Origin: Hymenobacter sublimis
GTDB lineage: Bacteria; Bacteroidota; Bacteroidia; Cytophagales; Hymenobacteraceae
DNA: 64,000 nt
Reading direction: 5' to 3'
NCBI RefSeq assembly: GCF_023101345.1
Contig: NZ_CP095848.1
Span: 3,002,001-3,066,000, forward strand
In this document: piece after piece, positions 43,262 to 52,387 of the stretch
How the letters are laid out: the number at the start of each line of letters is the position of its first letter
Position numbering within the stretch: the stretch's first letter is position 1
The notes under the pieces: model-generated
Database searches by the model: none
The model's input: only the letters and a program-made list of their open reading frames with translations
What the model was told of the DNA's origin: nothing
Position numbers and translations under genes: made by a program

Positions 43262-44935
43262 TTACTCTTTCCGCACCCGCTCCAGCACCAGCTGGTTCAT
43301 GGGGTTGGGCGTGAGGCCCTGCACGTTGTTCTGGGTCAGGCGCACTACCTCATCGTAGTACACGGCAATAACGGGGCTTTCTTCTACCACGAGGCGGTCC
43401 ATTTGCTGGTAGAGGGCGTAGCGCTTTTCGGTGTCTTGCTCCAGCTTGGCTTGCTGGTAGAGCTTATCGTAGGCGGCGCTTTTAAAATGGGTTTTGTTGG
43501 GGCCAGCCGGGGCGAAATTCTTGCTGTAGAACAGGGCCAGGTAGTTTTCCGCGTCGGGGTAGTCGCCGAGCCAGCTGCGGGTGAAGAAGGCGGCGCGGCC
43601 GTTGTCGATCAGCTCCCCGTGGGCGGCGGCCTGGTTGACGTCAATGTCCACCTGCACGCCTACTTCGGCCCACTTTTTCTGGTAGTACTCGCAATATTCC
43701 TTGGTTTCGGCCACGGTGCTCAGGCGCAGGCGCAGCGGTTTGCCGGGGCCGTAGCCCGCGGCGCGCAGCAGCTGCCGGGCTTTGTCGGGCTGGTAGGTGT
43801 AGCCGGGCACGAGGGTAGCGTTGAAGGAAGGCAGAGAAGCCGGCACGAAGCCCGAGTTACCGGGTTTGCCTACATTGTTCAGGAAGTAGGCCAGAAACTC
43901 GGGCTTGTTGAGGGCGTAGTTCAGGGCTTGGCGCACGCGCTTGTCCTGGAGGGCGCGGCCGGTTTCGGCATTGTCGCCGCGCAGGTTGGTGGGGTCCTGC
44001 TGCATGCCCAGGTACTCGGTATTAAGGTAGGGCACTTTCTGGAACCGGAATTTGCCCCGGAAGTCTTCCCGCACGGTGCCATCGGGGTAGAGAATTAAGT
44101 CGCGGGAGCCGCTGCGGATGCCACTCACAAAGTCGAGCTTGCCCTGCATAAACGTCAGGAACTCCGATTTGCGGTCCTGGATAAAGCTAATCTGCACCGC
44201 ATCGAGGTAGGGCAGCTGTTTTCCTTGCGCGTCTTTTTTCCAGTAAGTGGGGTTGCGGTGGTAGATGATGGCGTTGCCCTCGTCCCACTCCTTGAACCGA
44301 AACGGCCCCGTGCCCACCGGATGCTCCCGGAAGTCTTTGCCGTATTTCTGCACGGCCTCCCGCGGCACCACGTAGGCGTAAGGCATGGTCAGGATGCCCA
44401 GGAATGGAATGAACGGCTCCTGCAAATGAATGCGCAGCGTGGAGTCATTCACGGCCACAAAGCAGGTATCCGATGGCTCGCCCTGGCTGTTTTCCAGCAC
44501 TTTACCCCGGAAAATCCAGCCGCCGGGGCTGGCCGTGCCCCCATCTAGTAGCCGCCGGAAGCTGTACACGAAATCTTGAGCCGTAACGCGCCGCCCCTTG
44601 CCACCCGCAAACACCTCCGAATCGTGGAAAAACGCGTTGGGCCGCAGGGTGAAGGTGTAGCGCCGGCCGTCGGGGCTAATGTCGTAGCGGCGGGCCAAGG
44701 AAGGACCTGGCTTCAGGCTGTTATCCAATTCAACTAACCCATTGTAGAGCTGGGTCACGGCCCAGGTGTTGGCCTGGTTGCGGGCAAAGGCGGGGTCGAG
44801 GGAAGTAAGGCCTTCGGGTTGGTTGTAGCGAAACACCCGGCGCGCATCGGTGGTAGCGGTAGGGCCCGAGCAGGCGGCCAGCAGGGCGGTCAGGAGCAAA
44901 GCGGAACCAGCGGCGCAGCGCGAAAACGGGAGCAT
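43262..44935 (-). CDS. Peptide/oligopeptide ABC transporter substrate-binding lipoprotein
   Basis: This 557-residue protein belongs to the SBP_bac_5 (OppA/DppA) family. The lipoprotein signal (LLLTALLAACSG) places it in the periplasm, anchored by Cys. The family segments are GLTSLDPAFARNQANTW, LARRYDISPDGRRYTFTLR, GTGPFRFKEWDEGNAIIYHRNPTYW and DKRVRQALNYALNK. It should bind di- or oligopeptides and hand them to an ABC permease, none of which is in the window. The ATG at 44935 is chosen so that the signal peptide starts at residue 1; an upstream ATG at 44977 would put 14 residues before it. A -7 box lies at 44962-44969. Confidence 0.93.
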   Translation of the reverse strand: MLPFSRCAAGSALLLTALLAACSGPTATTDARRVFRYNQPEGLTSLDPAFARNQANTWAVTQLYNGLVELDNSLKPGPSLARRYDISPDGRRYTFTLRPNAFFHDSEVFAGGKGRRVTAQDFVYSFRRLLDGGTASPGGWIFRGKVLENSQGEPSDTCFVAVNDSTLRIHLQEPFIPFLGILTMPYAYVVPREAVQKYGKDFREHPVGTGPFRFKEWDEGNAIIYHRNPTYWKKDAQGKQLPYLDAVQISFIQDRKSEFLTFMQGKLDFVSGIRSGSRDLILYPDGTVREDFRGKFRFQKVPYLNTEYLGMQQDPTNLRGDNAETGRALQDKRVRQALNYALNKPEFLAYFLNNVGKPGNSGFVPASLPSFNATLVPGYTYQPDKARQLLRAAGYGPGKPLRLRLSTVAETKEYCEYYQKKWAEVGVQVDIDVNQAAAHGELIDNGRAAFFTRSWLGDYPDAENYLALFYSKNFAPAGPNKTHFKSAAYDKLYQQAKLEQDTEKRYALYQQMDRLVVEESPVIAVYYDEVVRLTQNNVQGLTPNPMNQLVLERVRKE

Positions 44936-44953
44936 GGGAACGGCGAAACAGTG

Positions 44954-44969
44954 TATATTTGCAAAGGTA
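44954..44969. promoter_or_regulatory. Back-to-back divergent promoter boxes
   Basis: TATATTTG on the plus strand (44954-44961) directly abuts TACCTTTG on the minus strand (44969-44962). They would drive the UPF0173 gene and the substrate-binding protein gene, respectively. Confidence 0.6.
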
Positions 44970-45021
44970 TCCCACATCCGGGGTTTGCGGCCCCCCTGCG
45001 GCGCCTACCTAGCCTTTCTTT

Positions 45022-45702
45022 ATGAACCTGACCTACTACGGCCACGCTTGCTTCCTGCTCGAAGCCGGTGGCAGCAAAGTGCTTTTCGACCCGTTCATCC
45101 GCCACAACCCGCTGGCGCAGAACGTGAACGTGGATAAAATTGAGGCGGATTTCATTCTGCTCAGCCACGGCCACGGCGACCATGTAGGCGACGCGGAGGA
45201 AATCGGGCAGCGCACCGGCGCCGACCTGCTCGGGATGGTGGAAGTGCTGGGCTGGTTTGAGCAGAAAGGCCTGAAGGCTACCTACTCCATGAACCTGGGT
45301 GGCACGGTAAAGCTGCCCTTCGGCACGGTGAAAATGGTAGCCGCCGCGCACTCCAGCTCCCTACCCGACGGCTCTTACGGCGGCTTAGCGGCCGGTTTTG
45401 TCATCGAAACCGAAGGCAAAACCTTCTACTTCGCCGGCGACACAGCTCTGACTTACGACATGAAAATCATTGGGGAGCGGCACCAGCTTGACTTTGCCAT
45501 CCTACCCATTGGAGGCCACTACACCATGGGCGTGGACGATGCCTTAATTGCGGCCGACTGGACGGGTGCTCCCAAGGTTATTGGGATGCACTACGACACG
45601 TTCCCGCCCCTGGTTATCAACCACGAAGAAGCCAAAACCCAGGCCCAGCAGGCCGGCAAAGAGCTGGTGCTGCTGAACATTGGCGAAACGATTACGCTGT
45701 AA
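45022..45702 (+). CDS. UPF0173-family metallo-beta-lactamase-fold hydrolase
   Basis: This 226-residue cytoplasmic protein has the metal-binding motif SHGHGDHVGD (His49, His51, Asp53, His54). Further ligands follow in AAAHSSSLPDG, YFAGDTALTYD and MHYDTFPP. The sequence MNLTYYGHACFLLEAGG is the UPF0173 start. The fold supports hydrolase or lactonase-like activity but the substrate is unknown. It has its own promoter and is unlikely to work with the neighbouring binding protein or parA. Confidence 0.93.
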   Translation: MNLTYYGHACFLLEAGGSKVLFDPFIRHNPLAQNVNVDKIEADFILLSHGHGDHVGDAEEIGQRTGADLLGMVEVLGWFEQKGLKATYSMNLGGTVKLPFGTVKMVAAAHSSSLPDGSYGGLAAGFVIETEGKTFYFAGDTALTYDMKIIGERHQLDFAILPIGGHYTMGVDDALIAADWTGAPKVIGMHYDTFPPLVINHEEAKTQAQQAGKELVLLNIGETITL

Positions 45703-45805
45703 AAAGCAAGCAGCTCACTTCGGTTAGCTACCAGCTTTTTTTATTTCTTGCATTACCTGAGACAAGCTAACAGCTTCCCGCTGCTAGCCACCAGCTTCCA
45801 ACCAC

Positions 45806-46621
45806 ATGGGCAAAATCATTGCGGTAGCCAACCAAAAGGGCGGGGTCGGTAAAACCACCTCCTCGATCAACCTCGCGGCCTCGCTGGCGGCGCTGGAATA
45901 TCGGACCCTGCTCGTGGATGCCGACCCCCAGGCCAACGCCACTTCCGGCGTGGGCTTCGACCCGAAGGACATTCAGAACAGCATTTACGAGTGCATGGTA
46001 GACGGGATTAACGTGCAGGACATCATCCTGCAAACAACCCTGCTACCCCACCTCGACCTGATTCCCTCCCACATTGACCTGGTAGGGGCCGAGGTTGAGA
46101 TGATCAACCTGCCCAACCGGGAGGAGAAGATGAAGGAGGCCCTGCGCCCCCTAGCCGATCAGTACGATTTTATCATCATCGACTGCTCCCCTTCCCTGGG
46201 CTTGATTACGGTAAACGCCCTTACGGCCGCGCACTCGGTGATTGTGCCGGTGCAGTGCGAATACTTCGCGCTAGAAGGTTTGGGTAAACTGCTGAACACC
46301 ATCAAAATCATCCAGAGCCGCCTGAACGAGGAACTGGAGATTGAGGGCATTCTGCTCACGATGTACGATGTGCGTTTGCGCCTCTCGAACCAGGTAGTGG
46401 AGGAAGTAAAGCTGCATTTCCAGCAGTTGGTCTTCGATACCATCATTCCGCGCAACGTGAAGCTGTCGGAGTCGCCGAGCTTCGGTATTCCGGTTATTCT
46501 GCACGATGCGGAAAGCAAGGGCAGCATCAGCTACCTCAACCTGGCCCGCGAAATTGTGGAGAAGAACGTGGTTTCGGCTGACCCCGAGCAGGAGCAGGCC
46601 GCGGAAGACACGGCCGCGTAG
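45806..46621 (+). CDS. parA: Chromosome-partitioning ATPase ParA (Soj-like)
   Basis: This 271-residue ATPase drives segregation of chromosomal origins together with ParB. The deviant Walker A box is [10 protein letters not shown] (11-20), with the switch region [12 protein letters not shown] and the Walker B-type segment [13 protein letters not shown]. The short N-terminus marks it as the chromosomal, Soj-type form. A terminator follows at 46639-46700 and parB has its own promoter, so the pair may not be one transcript even though it is adjacent. Confidence 0.96.
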   Translation: MGKIIAVANQKGGVGKTTSSINLAASLAALEYRTLLVDADPQANATSGVGFDPKDIQNSIYECMVDGINVQDIILQTTLLPHLDLIPSHIDLVGAEVEMINLPNREEKMKEALRPLADQYDFIIIDCSPSLGLITVNALTAAHSVIVPVQCEYFALEGLGKLLNTIKIIQSRLNEELEIEGILLTMYDVRLRLSNQVVEEVKLHFQQLVFDTIIPRNVKLSESPSFGIPVILHDAESKGSISYLNLAREIVEKNVVSADPEQEQAAEDTAA

Positions 46622-46638
46622 CGCTACCGCAGATGGTT

Positions 46639-46700
46639 AGCCCCGGCAAGACGGCACTGAATCGTTCAACGACAGGTGCCATCTTGCCGGGGCTTTTTCT
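46639..46700 (+). terminator. Intrinsic terminator after parA
   Basis: A 19 bp stem with one mismatch (AGCCCCGGCAAGA..., 46639-46657 with 46676-46694) is followed by TTTTTCTTTT. Confidence 0.92.
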
Positions 46701-46766
46701 TTTCAGCATCGCCTTGTGCCACCCTATTACCCTTCTGTACTTAAACAATAGGTAGCTGACAGGTAG

Positions 46767-46795
46767 TGTTTCACGTTTTTTAAAGACGTGGAACA
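46767..46795. promoter_or_regulatory. Split parS-like inverted repeat upstream of parB
   Basis: TGTTTCACG (46767-46775) and CGTGGAACA (46787-46795) are near-exact halves of the parS palindrome TGTTTCACGTGAAACA but separated by 11 bp. It lies just upstream of the parB -7 box and could be a ParB-bound or regulator-bound operator. Confidence 0.45.
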
Positions 46796-46824
46796 AAATT
46801 TCCCCGCCATCCCAGGCGTTTGTG

Positions 46825-46832
46825 TATTTTTG
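46825..46832 (+). promoter_or_regulatory. Promoter -7 box for parB
   Basis: TATTTTTG matches TAnnTTTG; the parB ATG is 46 bp downstream. No clear -33 TTG was found at the usual distance. Confidence 0.55.
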
Positions 46833-46878
46833 AATCCCGCTTTCGCCCCGTGCTATTGGGCGAGGGCTGATTGCAGGT

Positions 46879-47835
46879 ATGTCAGAGAAAAACGAAGAGA
46901 AGAATACGCCGGCCGCGGCTTCCGCAGCCGCTAAGCGCAAGGTTGGCGGCTTGGGCCGGGGACTGAATGCACTGATTGAGGGCAGCTACGAGAAGAAAAG
47001 CGAGCGGCTGGGCTTGGTCCCGCATCCCGTCAATTCGGTGGGCCTGATTGCCGTGAATCAGATTGAGGCCAACCCCTACCAGCCCCGTACCCACTTCGAC
47101 CAGGCGGCCTTGCAGGAGCTAGCCGAAAGCATCAAGCTGCAGGGCATCATTCAGCCCGTTACGGTTCGCCAAACCGGCACGAATGCCTACCAGCTTATTT
47201 CGGGGGAACGGCGTTTGCAGGCTTCCAAGCTGGCCGGACTCGATGCCATTCCGGCTTACATCCGCAAGGCTGATGACCAGCAGATGCTGGAAATGGCCCT
47301 CATCGAGAACATTCAGCGCGAGAACCTCAACGCCATTGAAATTGCCTTGAGCTACCAGCGCCTCGTGAGTGAGTGCAACCTGAAGCAGGAAGAGTTGGGC
47401 GACCGGGTGGGTAAAAACCGCTCTACCGTTACCAACTACCTGCGCCTGCTCAAGCTCCCCCCCGATATCCAGATCGGCCTGCGCGACAATGTTATCAGCA
47501 TGGGCCACGCCCGGGCCCTGGTAAACGTGGAGGACACCGAGCAGCAGATTAACCTGTTCCGCCGCATCGTGGATGAGGACCTTTCCGTGCGCCGGGTGGA
47601 GCAGCTGGTGCGCGCCGGTGCCGGCGCTACCCCCGACACGGAAAAGAAGCCTACCCAACCAGCAGCCCCAATAGTACCGCCGGCGGAACTCAAGCGCGCC
47701 GAGCGTCACCTCTCGGAACGTTTCGGCAGCCGCGTGATGGTGAAGCCCGGGCCCCAAGGTCGGGGCGAAATCAAAATTGCCTTCGACTCAGTAGAGGACA
47801 TGCAGCGTATTCTGCACATCCTGCAGCCCGCGTAA
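46879..47835 (+). CDS. parB: Chromosome-partitioning protein ParB (Spo0J-like)
   Basis: This 318-residue CTPase and DNA-binding protein spreads from parS sites and positions origins with ParA. The CTP-binding region has NPYQPRTHFDQAALQELA and GERRLQASKLAGL (Gly109-Arg112). The helix-turn-helix is LKQEELGDRVGKNRSTVTNY (about 168-187), and a C-terminal dimerisation domain (about 255-318) follows a variable linker. The N-terminal KRKVGGLGRGLNALI is the usual ParA-contact peptide. A 233 bp gap with a weak hairpin at 47891-47915 follows it. Confidence 0.96.
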   Translation: MSEKNEEKNTPAAASAAAKRKVGGLGRGLNALIEGSYEKKSERLGLVPHPVNSVGLIAVNQIEANPYQPRTHFDQAALQELAESIKLQGIIQPVTVRQTGTNAYQLISGERRLQASKLAGLDAIPAYIRKADDQQMLEMALIENIQRENLNAIEIALSYQRLVSECNLKQEELGDRVGKNRSTVTNYLRLLKLPPDIQIGLRDNVISMGHARALVNVEDTEQQINLFRRIVDEDLSVRRVEQLVRAGAGATPDTEKKPTQPAAPIVPPAELKRAERHLSERFGSRVMVKPGPQGRGEIKIAFDSVEDMQRILHILQPA

Positions 47836-48068
47836 ACCCTCTAGTTCCGCGCCTACCTGCTTGCCTGCTACGCAGGTGGTTTCAGGGCGCGGGCCGAAAA
47901 TCTGCTCTTCGGCCCTCCCTGCTTGCCGTTAGACTAACCGGACAAACCAGGCGTTAGCCGATGGTAAGCTTTATGGCCGAAGTCATAGGGTCCGGGTTTC
48001 GAAAGCGTAGTCAACCTCACCTATCCGTAGCCTTCCCCTTGTTGTGGGCCCGAGCAGAAACACGATTT

Positions 48069-48695
48069 ATGCACTGTTCACGTCTTTTCCTTCAGCTACT
48101 GCTTCTGGTTGGTTTGGTGCTGCTGGGAAAGAGTGCGCAGGCACAAACCGTCACGGCTGGCCCCGATTCAGCCCGGGTAGCTACCCAGGCTGTCCCCGAT
48201 TCGTCGCGGCGCACGGAGCGGTTGCTGGGGATGCGCGTTACCCGGCCGCAAAAAGCTGCTCTACTGGCTTTGGTGCTACCGGGGGCCGGGCAGGTATATA
48301 ATCACAAGTACTGGAAGCTGCCCTTGGTGTACGGGGCCATTGGGGGCACGGGCTACGGCTTGTACTTCTACCAGATACGCTACAAGGCCTACGCCAAGGC
48401 CAAAAACGAACTTCTCGCCGGCAAGACGGTAGCGCAGGTTACTAATAACCTAGTTGACGAGGTAAATGCTCAAGGCGTCCAAACGGGCCTGAATAACTAC
48501 CGTACCTCCCGCGACACGTTTATTGCTTACACGGCCCTAGCCTACGGCATTACCATTCTGGACGCGTTGGTTGATGCCCACTTGCGCGACTTTGACATCA
48601 GCGAAGATTTAAGTTTGCGTCTTGACCCCGCCTTGCTTCCTTCTGCTTCACCAGTGCCACGCACAGGGCTGGCACTAACTTTCTACTTAAAATAG
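48069..48695 (+). CDS. DUF5683 family protein, exported
   Basis: This 208-residue protein has a signal peptide (MHCSRLFLQLLLLVGLVLLGKSAQAQ), which sets the ATG at 48069. The DUF5683 core is RPQKAALLALVLPGAGQVYNHKYWKLPLVYGAIGG, with a hydrophobic helix, and later DTFIAYTALAYGITILDALVDAHLRDFD. The family is common in Bacteroidota and of unknown function. It lies directly upstream of dapB on the same strand, and parB lies before it. Confidence 0.9.
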   Translation: MHCSRLFLQLLLLVGLVLLGKSAQAQTVTAGPDSARVATQAVPDSSRRTERLLGMRVTRPQKAALLALVLPGAGQVYNHKYWKLPLVYGAIGGTGYGLYFYQIRYKAYAKAKNELLAGKTVAQVTNNLVDEVNAQGVQTGLNNYRTSRDTFIAYTALAYGITILDALVDAHLRDFDISEDLSLRLDPALLPSASPVPRTGLALTFYLK

Positions 48696-48762
48696 CGCAC
48701 CTGCCTCCGGCGCTGCTTGTCCCAGCCGCCGCAACCAGCTGTCCGCTGCCAGCATTTTTTCA

Positions 48763-49482
48763 ATGAAGCTCCTCCTGATTGGTTACGGCAAAATGGGCCG
48801 GGCCATCGAAGCCCAGGCCATTGCCCGGGGCCACCAGATAGCCGGCATCGTGGACCCTACCCGGCCCGATGTGCGCATCTCCGACTTTACAACCGAGCAG
48901 GTTGACGCGGCCATCGAGTTTACCCATCCCGACGCGGCCTTCCAAAATGTGGTAGCTTGTCTGAAACAGGGCATTCCGGTAGTATGCGGCTCCACCGGCT
49001 GGCTGCATCATTTTCCCGAGGCTCAGGCCTTGAGCCAGCAAACGACTACCCCCCTGTTCTATGCCTCCAACTACAGCGTAGGCGTAAACCTGTTCTTTCA
49101 CTTCAATGAATACATAGCTGCCAAAATGCATCAGTTTGGTGGCTACGATGTGCAGGTCCGGGAGATTCACCATACCCAGAAGGTGGACCAGCCCAGCGGA
49201 ACGGCCCTAACAACGGCGGAAGGCATCCTGCGTCATTTCCCCGGCAAAACCACGTGGCGCAACGAAGCAACTACTACCCCCACGGAGCTGGCCATTCTTT
49301 CGGAGCGCGAGGGGGCGGTAGTAGGTACCCACATCGTTACTTACTCCTCCCCCGCCGACAGCATTGAGCTTAAGCACGAGGCTCATACCCGCGAAGGCTT
49401 CGTGCAGGGCGCGCTGTTGGCGGCTGAGTGGCTTCCCGGTCGCCAGGGCGTATTCGGCATGAAGGACTTGCTGGGCTTGTAA
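48763..49482 (+). CDS. dapB: 4-hydroxy-tetrahydrodipicolinate reductase
   Basis: This 239-residue cytoplasmic enzyme reduces 4-hydroxy-tetrahydrodipicolinate in the lysine/diaminopimelate pathway. The nucleotide-binding loop is GYGKMGRAIEAQA (8-20). The catalytic region is REIHHTQKVDQPSGTAL, with the His and Lys used in catalysis, and CGSTGW marks the substrate side. It is somewhat shorter than the E. coli enzyme (273), as is usual in Bacteroidota. It feeds the diaminopimelate of peptidoglycan. Confidence 0.95.
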   Translation: MKLLLIGYGKMGRAIEAQAIARGHQIAGIVDPTRPDVRISDFTTEQVDAAIEFTHPDAAFQNVVACLKQGIPVVCGSTGWLHHFPEAQALSQQTTTPLFYASNYSVGVNLFFHFNEYIAAKMHQFGGYDVQVREIHHTQKVDQPSGTALTTAEGILRHFPGKTTWRNEATTTPTELAILSEREGAVVGTHIVTYSSPADSIELKHEAHTREGFVQGALLAAEWLPGRQGVFGMKDLLGL

Positions 49483-49492
49483 TGGGTGAAGA

Positions 49493-49544
49493 TGCGCAAG
49501 GTGAAAGTGTGAAAAATGCTTCTTTCACACTTTCACCTTGCGCA
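49493..49544. terminator. Long hairpin between dapB and lepB
   Basis: Perfect 22 bp arms (49493-49514 and 49523-49544) with an 8 nt loop lie 11 bp after the dapB stop. The outer GTGAAG/CTTCAC bases also pair. There is no T-run after it; it could still attenuate read-through. Confidence 0.7.
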
Positions 49545-49642
49545 ACTTCACCGCTTCCCGCATTATTTCGCATCTTCCGGCGTTCATCCGGAAAGAGGCC
49601 GGCGCGTGCCGGCTGTTCGTATTTTCTGGCCTCTGATTCATT

Positions 49643-50851
49643 ATGGCAGTACAATCCTGGGAGAAATACCTCGAGAAGAATAAGCCGGCGCCCGCGCCTC
49701 CCGCAGGAGAACCTAAAAAGCGCAAGAGCGTGGTTAGGGAATGGGGCGATGCCATTTTGTTTGCGGTGGTGGCGGCTACGCTTATCCGCTGGGCCACCTT
49801 TGAGGCCTACACCATCCCGACGCCCTCCATGGAGCACTCTCTGCTAGTGGGCGATTATCTGTTCGTGAGCAAGCTGCACTACGGCCCGCGCACGCCCCAA
49901 ACGCCCCTGCAGGTGCCCCTAACGCACCAAACTATCTGGGGAACCAGCCTGAAAAGCTACTCTGACCTAATTCAGCTGCCGAGCTACCGTCTGCCGGGTT
50001 TCTCAGAGGTGAAGAATAACGACGTGGTGGTATTCAACGTGCCCTTCGAGGCGGAGCATCCCGCCGACTTGCGCACAAACTACATCAAGCGCTGCATTGC
50101 TATTGCCGGCGACGTGCTGGAAATTAAACAGGGGCAAGTGTTTGTGAATGGAAAGCAGGCTGCTAATTATCCGGAGATGCAGAGCAGCTACTTTCTGCAA
50201 GTACCGCAGCCCAACGACGACCTAGCCGACGCCTTCAAGCGCTTTGGTGTGTGGGAGCAAAGCTCCCCCGATGGCATGCCCTTTCAGATGCAGACGGCCC
50301 AATACGGGCTGGGTTACGAGGTGCACATGACCCAAGCTGCTTACGAGTACTTCAAGCAGCAGCCTTACATCAAGGGCATCATTGATTTGAAGACGCCCGT
50401 GGGCCAGCCCGAGCGCCAGCAGGTGTTCCCCAACAACCCCGACTCGCCCTATAGCCAGCCCCTAACTACCCCGCCCTTCCCTACCTGGAACAAGGACAAC
50501 TACGGGCCTTTGCAAATCCCGAAAGAGGGCCAGACGGTGCAGCTAACCCCGCAGAACTCGCCCATCTACCAGAAAATCATTCTGCGCTACGAGCATAATG
50601 AAGGCATGAGCGTGGATGCCAGCGGCCAGATTCTGCAGAACGGTCAGCCTCTGAAGAGCTACACGTTTAAGCAGAACTACTACTTCATGATGGGCGACAA
50701 CCGCCACAATTCGCTCGACTCCCGCTTCTGGGGCTTCGTGCCCGAAGACCACATTGTAGGCAAAGCCGTGCTTATCTGGATGTCCGTAGATCCTACTGCT
50801 TCCTTCGCCCAGAAAATCCGCTGGAACCGCTTGTTCGACCTAGTCAATTAA
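49643..50851 (+). CDS. lepB: Signal peptidase I
   Basis: This 402-residue inner-membrane protease removes signal peptides from exported proteins. One N-terminal membrane segment (about 35-52, [18 protein letters not shown]) precedes the catalytic Ser62 in [16 protein letters not shown]. The general base Lys149 is in [12 protein letters not shown], and the late motif is [16 protein letters not shown] long insert separates the Lys region from the GDN motif, making it larger than E. coli LepB (324) as in other Bacteroidota. Its stop is directly followed by a ~185 bp repeat element. Confidence 0.95.
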   Translation: MAVQSWEKYLEKNKPAPAPPAGEPKKRKSVVREWGDAILFAVVAATLIRWATFEAYTIPTPSMEHSLLVGDYLFVSKLHYGPRTPQTPLQVPLTHQTIWGTSLKSYSDLIQLPSYRLPGFSEVKNNDVVVFNVPFEAEHPADLRTNYIKRCIAIAGDVLEIKQGQVFVNGKQAANYPEMQSSYFLQVPQPNDDLADAFKRFGVWEQSSPDGMPFQMQTAQYGLGYEVHMTQAAYEYFKQQPYIKGIIDLKTPVGQPERQQVFPNNPDSPYSQPLTTPPFPTWNKDNYGPLQIPKEGQTVQLTPQNSPIYQKIILRYEHNEGMSVDASGQILQNGQPLKSYTFKQNYYFMMGDNRHNSLDSRFWGFVPEDHIVGKAVLIWMSVDPTASFAQKIRWNRLFDLVN

Positions 50852-50852
50852 C

Positions 50853-51040
50853 ATCACGGATTTAACCAGATTTGTCGGATACCACCACGGATTCGTTCTA
50901 GACATGACCTACTTCTGAAGCCGGATAAATAGAACTTGAAAAACAAAAAGGGCCTTCCAGCTGGAAAGCCCTTTTTTGTTGTGACATGTTGGACGCAGAA
51001 CAGATCCGTGGCATTCGACAAATCCGGCTAAAACTGTGCT
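50853..51040. repeat. MITE-like element with terminal inverted repeats, copy 1
   Basis: The ends ATCACGGATTTAACCAGATTT and AATCCGGCTAAAACTGTG are imperfect inverted repeats, and inner segments CCACGGATTCGTTCTAGAC and GACGCAGAACAGATCCGTGG match copy 2 at 56256-56437. A terminator hairpin sits in the middle. The element exactly fills the gap between the convergent lepB and ung genes. Confidence 0.82.
50942..50980. terminator. Bidirectional terminator inside the repeat element
   Basis: The AACAAAAAGGGC...CCCTTTTTTGTT stem, with an inner CTTCC/GGAAAG stem, can end lepB and ung transcripts. Confidence 0.88.
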
Positions 51041-51706
51041 TTACCAATTGATGGGAGCTTGACCGTGTTGCTCTAGGTAGGCATTGGTTTGGCTGAAGGG
51101 CCGGGAGCCAAAAAAGCCCCGATCGGCGGCGTAGGGTGAGGGGTGAGCGGCTTTGAGCACCAAATGTTTGCGGGTGTCGATGATTTCACCTTTTTTCTGA
51201 GCGGAAGCTCCCCAGAGAATAAATACGACGTTTTTCTTGTGGTCGGAAATCTGTTGAATAACGGCATCGGTAAACTGCTCCCAGCCCTTTTTCTGGTGAC
51301 TGGCCGGCTCCCCAGCTCGCACCGTCAGGGTGGCGTTCAGCAGTAGCACACCCTGCTGAGCCCATCGGTCGAGGTTGCCGTTGGGAGCGGGTGGGGTACC
51401 GGGCAAATCGCTCTGCAGTTCCTTGAAAATGTTCTGCAGGGAAGGCGGAGTCCGGACGCCTTCAGCCACCGAAAAACTCAGGCCGTGCGCCTGCCCCTTG
51501 CCGTGGTAGGGATCTTGGCCCAGAATAACCACCTTCACCTCATCAAAGGGGCAGGCGTCGAAGGCGTGAAATATCTGCGGGCCGGGCGGATACACCGTGG
51601 CGGTTGCGTATTCGCCTTTTACAAAGGCAATGAGGTGGTTGAAATACGGCTTTTCGAATTCGGCCGCTAGGACCTTGCGCCAGCTTTCTTCTATCTTTAC
51701 AGACAT
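51041..51706 (-). CDS. ung: Uracil-DNA glycosylase (family 1)
   Basis: This 221-residue repair enzyme removes uracil from DNA. The water-activating loop is LGQDPYHGKGQAHGLSFS (Asp65). The uracil-binding segment is LLLNATLTVRAGEP, and the minor-groove loop HPSPYAADRGFFGSRPFS carries the catalytic His188. Its length is normal for the family. The stop codon lies directly next to the repeat element that also ends lepB. Confidence 0.97.
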   Translation of the reverse strand: MSVKIEESWRKVLAAEFEKPYFNHLIAFVKGEYATATVYPPGPQIFHAFDACPFDEVKVVILGQDPYHGKGQAHGLSFSVAEGVRTPPSLQNIFKELQSDLPGTPPAPNGNLDRWAQQGVLLLNATLTVRAGEPASHQKKGWEQFTDAVIQQISDHKKNVVFILWGASAQKKGEIIDTRKHLVLKAAHPSPYAADRGFFGSRPFSQTNAYLEQHGQAPINW

Positions 51707-51817
51707 ACGGGAGAGGATTATTTTTTCGGTTGAGTGGGCCTTGCAGTGCAGTGGCTACGTAGATAAACCAAATTCCGCATACGGCTGTTAGCTTTTTCTA
51801 CCCGTACCCCAGGCGCT

Positions 51818-52204
51818 ATGAATACCATTTCCACCCAGGGAGTAACCGTTAGCGTTACCACCAACTACCTACCCGACTACTCCAGTCCGGGTCAGGAACA
51901 CTACGTTTTTGCTTACAAAATTGATATCCGCAACGACAGCGAATACACGGTTAAACTGCTGCGTCGTCACTGGTACATCTACGACGCCAACGGGGTTGTT
52001 CGGGAGGTGGAGGGCGAAGGCGTAGTGGGCCAGCAGCCCGTGCTGGAGCCCGGCGAGTCGCACCAGTACGTGTCGGGCTGCAACCTAAAGTCGGGGCTGG
52101 GCAAGATGCGCGGCACCTACCAAATGGAGCGCCTCATGGATGGCAGCGAGTTTACGGTCGAAATTCCGGAGTTTACCTTGGTGGTGCCTTACCGCCTCAA
52201 TTAG
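51818..52204 (+). CDS. apaG: ApaG (DUF525) family protein
   Basis: This 128-residue protein is a small fibronectin-III-like fold. It has VSVTTNYLPDYSSPGQEHYVFAYKI, RNDSEYTVKLLRRHWYIYD, and VGQQPVLEPGESHQYVSGC, which are the ApaG signatures. ApaG has been linked to Co2+/Mg2+ and to diadenosine tetraphosphate metabolism, but the mechanism is unclear. It is a single gene with a terminator at 52235-52267. Confidence 0.95.
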   Translation: MNTISTQGVTVSVTTNYLPDYSSPGQEHYVFAYKIDIRNDSEYTVKLLRRHWYIYDANGVVREVEGEGVVGQQPVLEPGESHQYVSGCNLKSGLGKMRGTYQMERLMDGSEFTVEIPEFTLVVPYRLN

Positions 52205-52234
52205 CGCAGTTGGCGCTTGCTAGCCTGCACCTTT

Positions 52235-52267
52235 AGCCGCTCCGAGCTTTCGGGGCGGCTTTTTTGT
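52235..52267 (+). terminator. Intrinsic terminator after apaG
   Basis: An 11 bp stem (AGCCGCTCCGA/TCGGGGCGGCT, with one T-G pair) and a GCTT loop is followed by TTTTTTG. Confidence 0.9.
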
Positions 52268-52387
52268 GCCTGGCTGCTCCCTCTGATTTCCTAGCCGGCT
52301 TCGACGGCGCGTGCTGTATCTTCGCCCCAGCAGTTTCTTTCATTTTACCACAACTCGCCCGCGCCGGGTTCTTGCGCTTCTCCGCCG

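Noticed and set aside
46767..46795. A canonical parS site
   Set aside because: The two half-sites match but are 11 bp apart; a contiguous 16 bp parS was not found in the window, so it is reported only as a parS-like operator.
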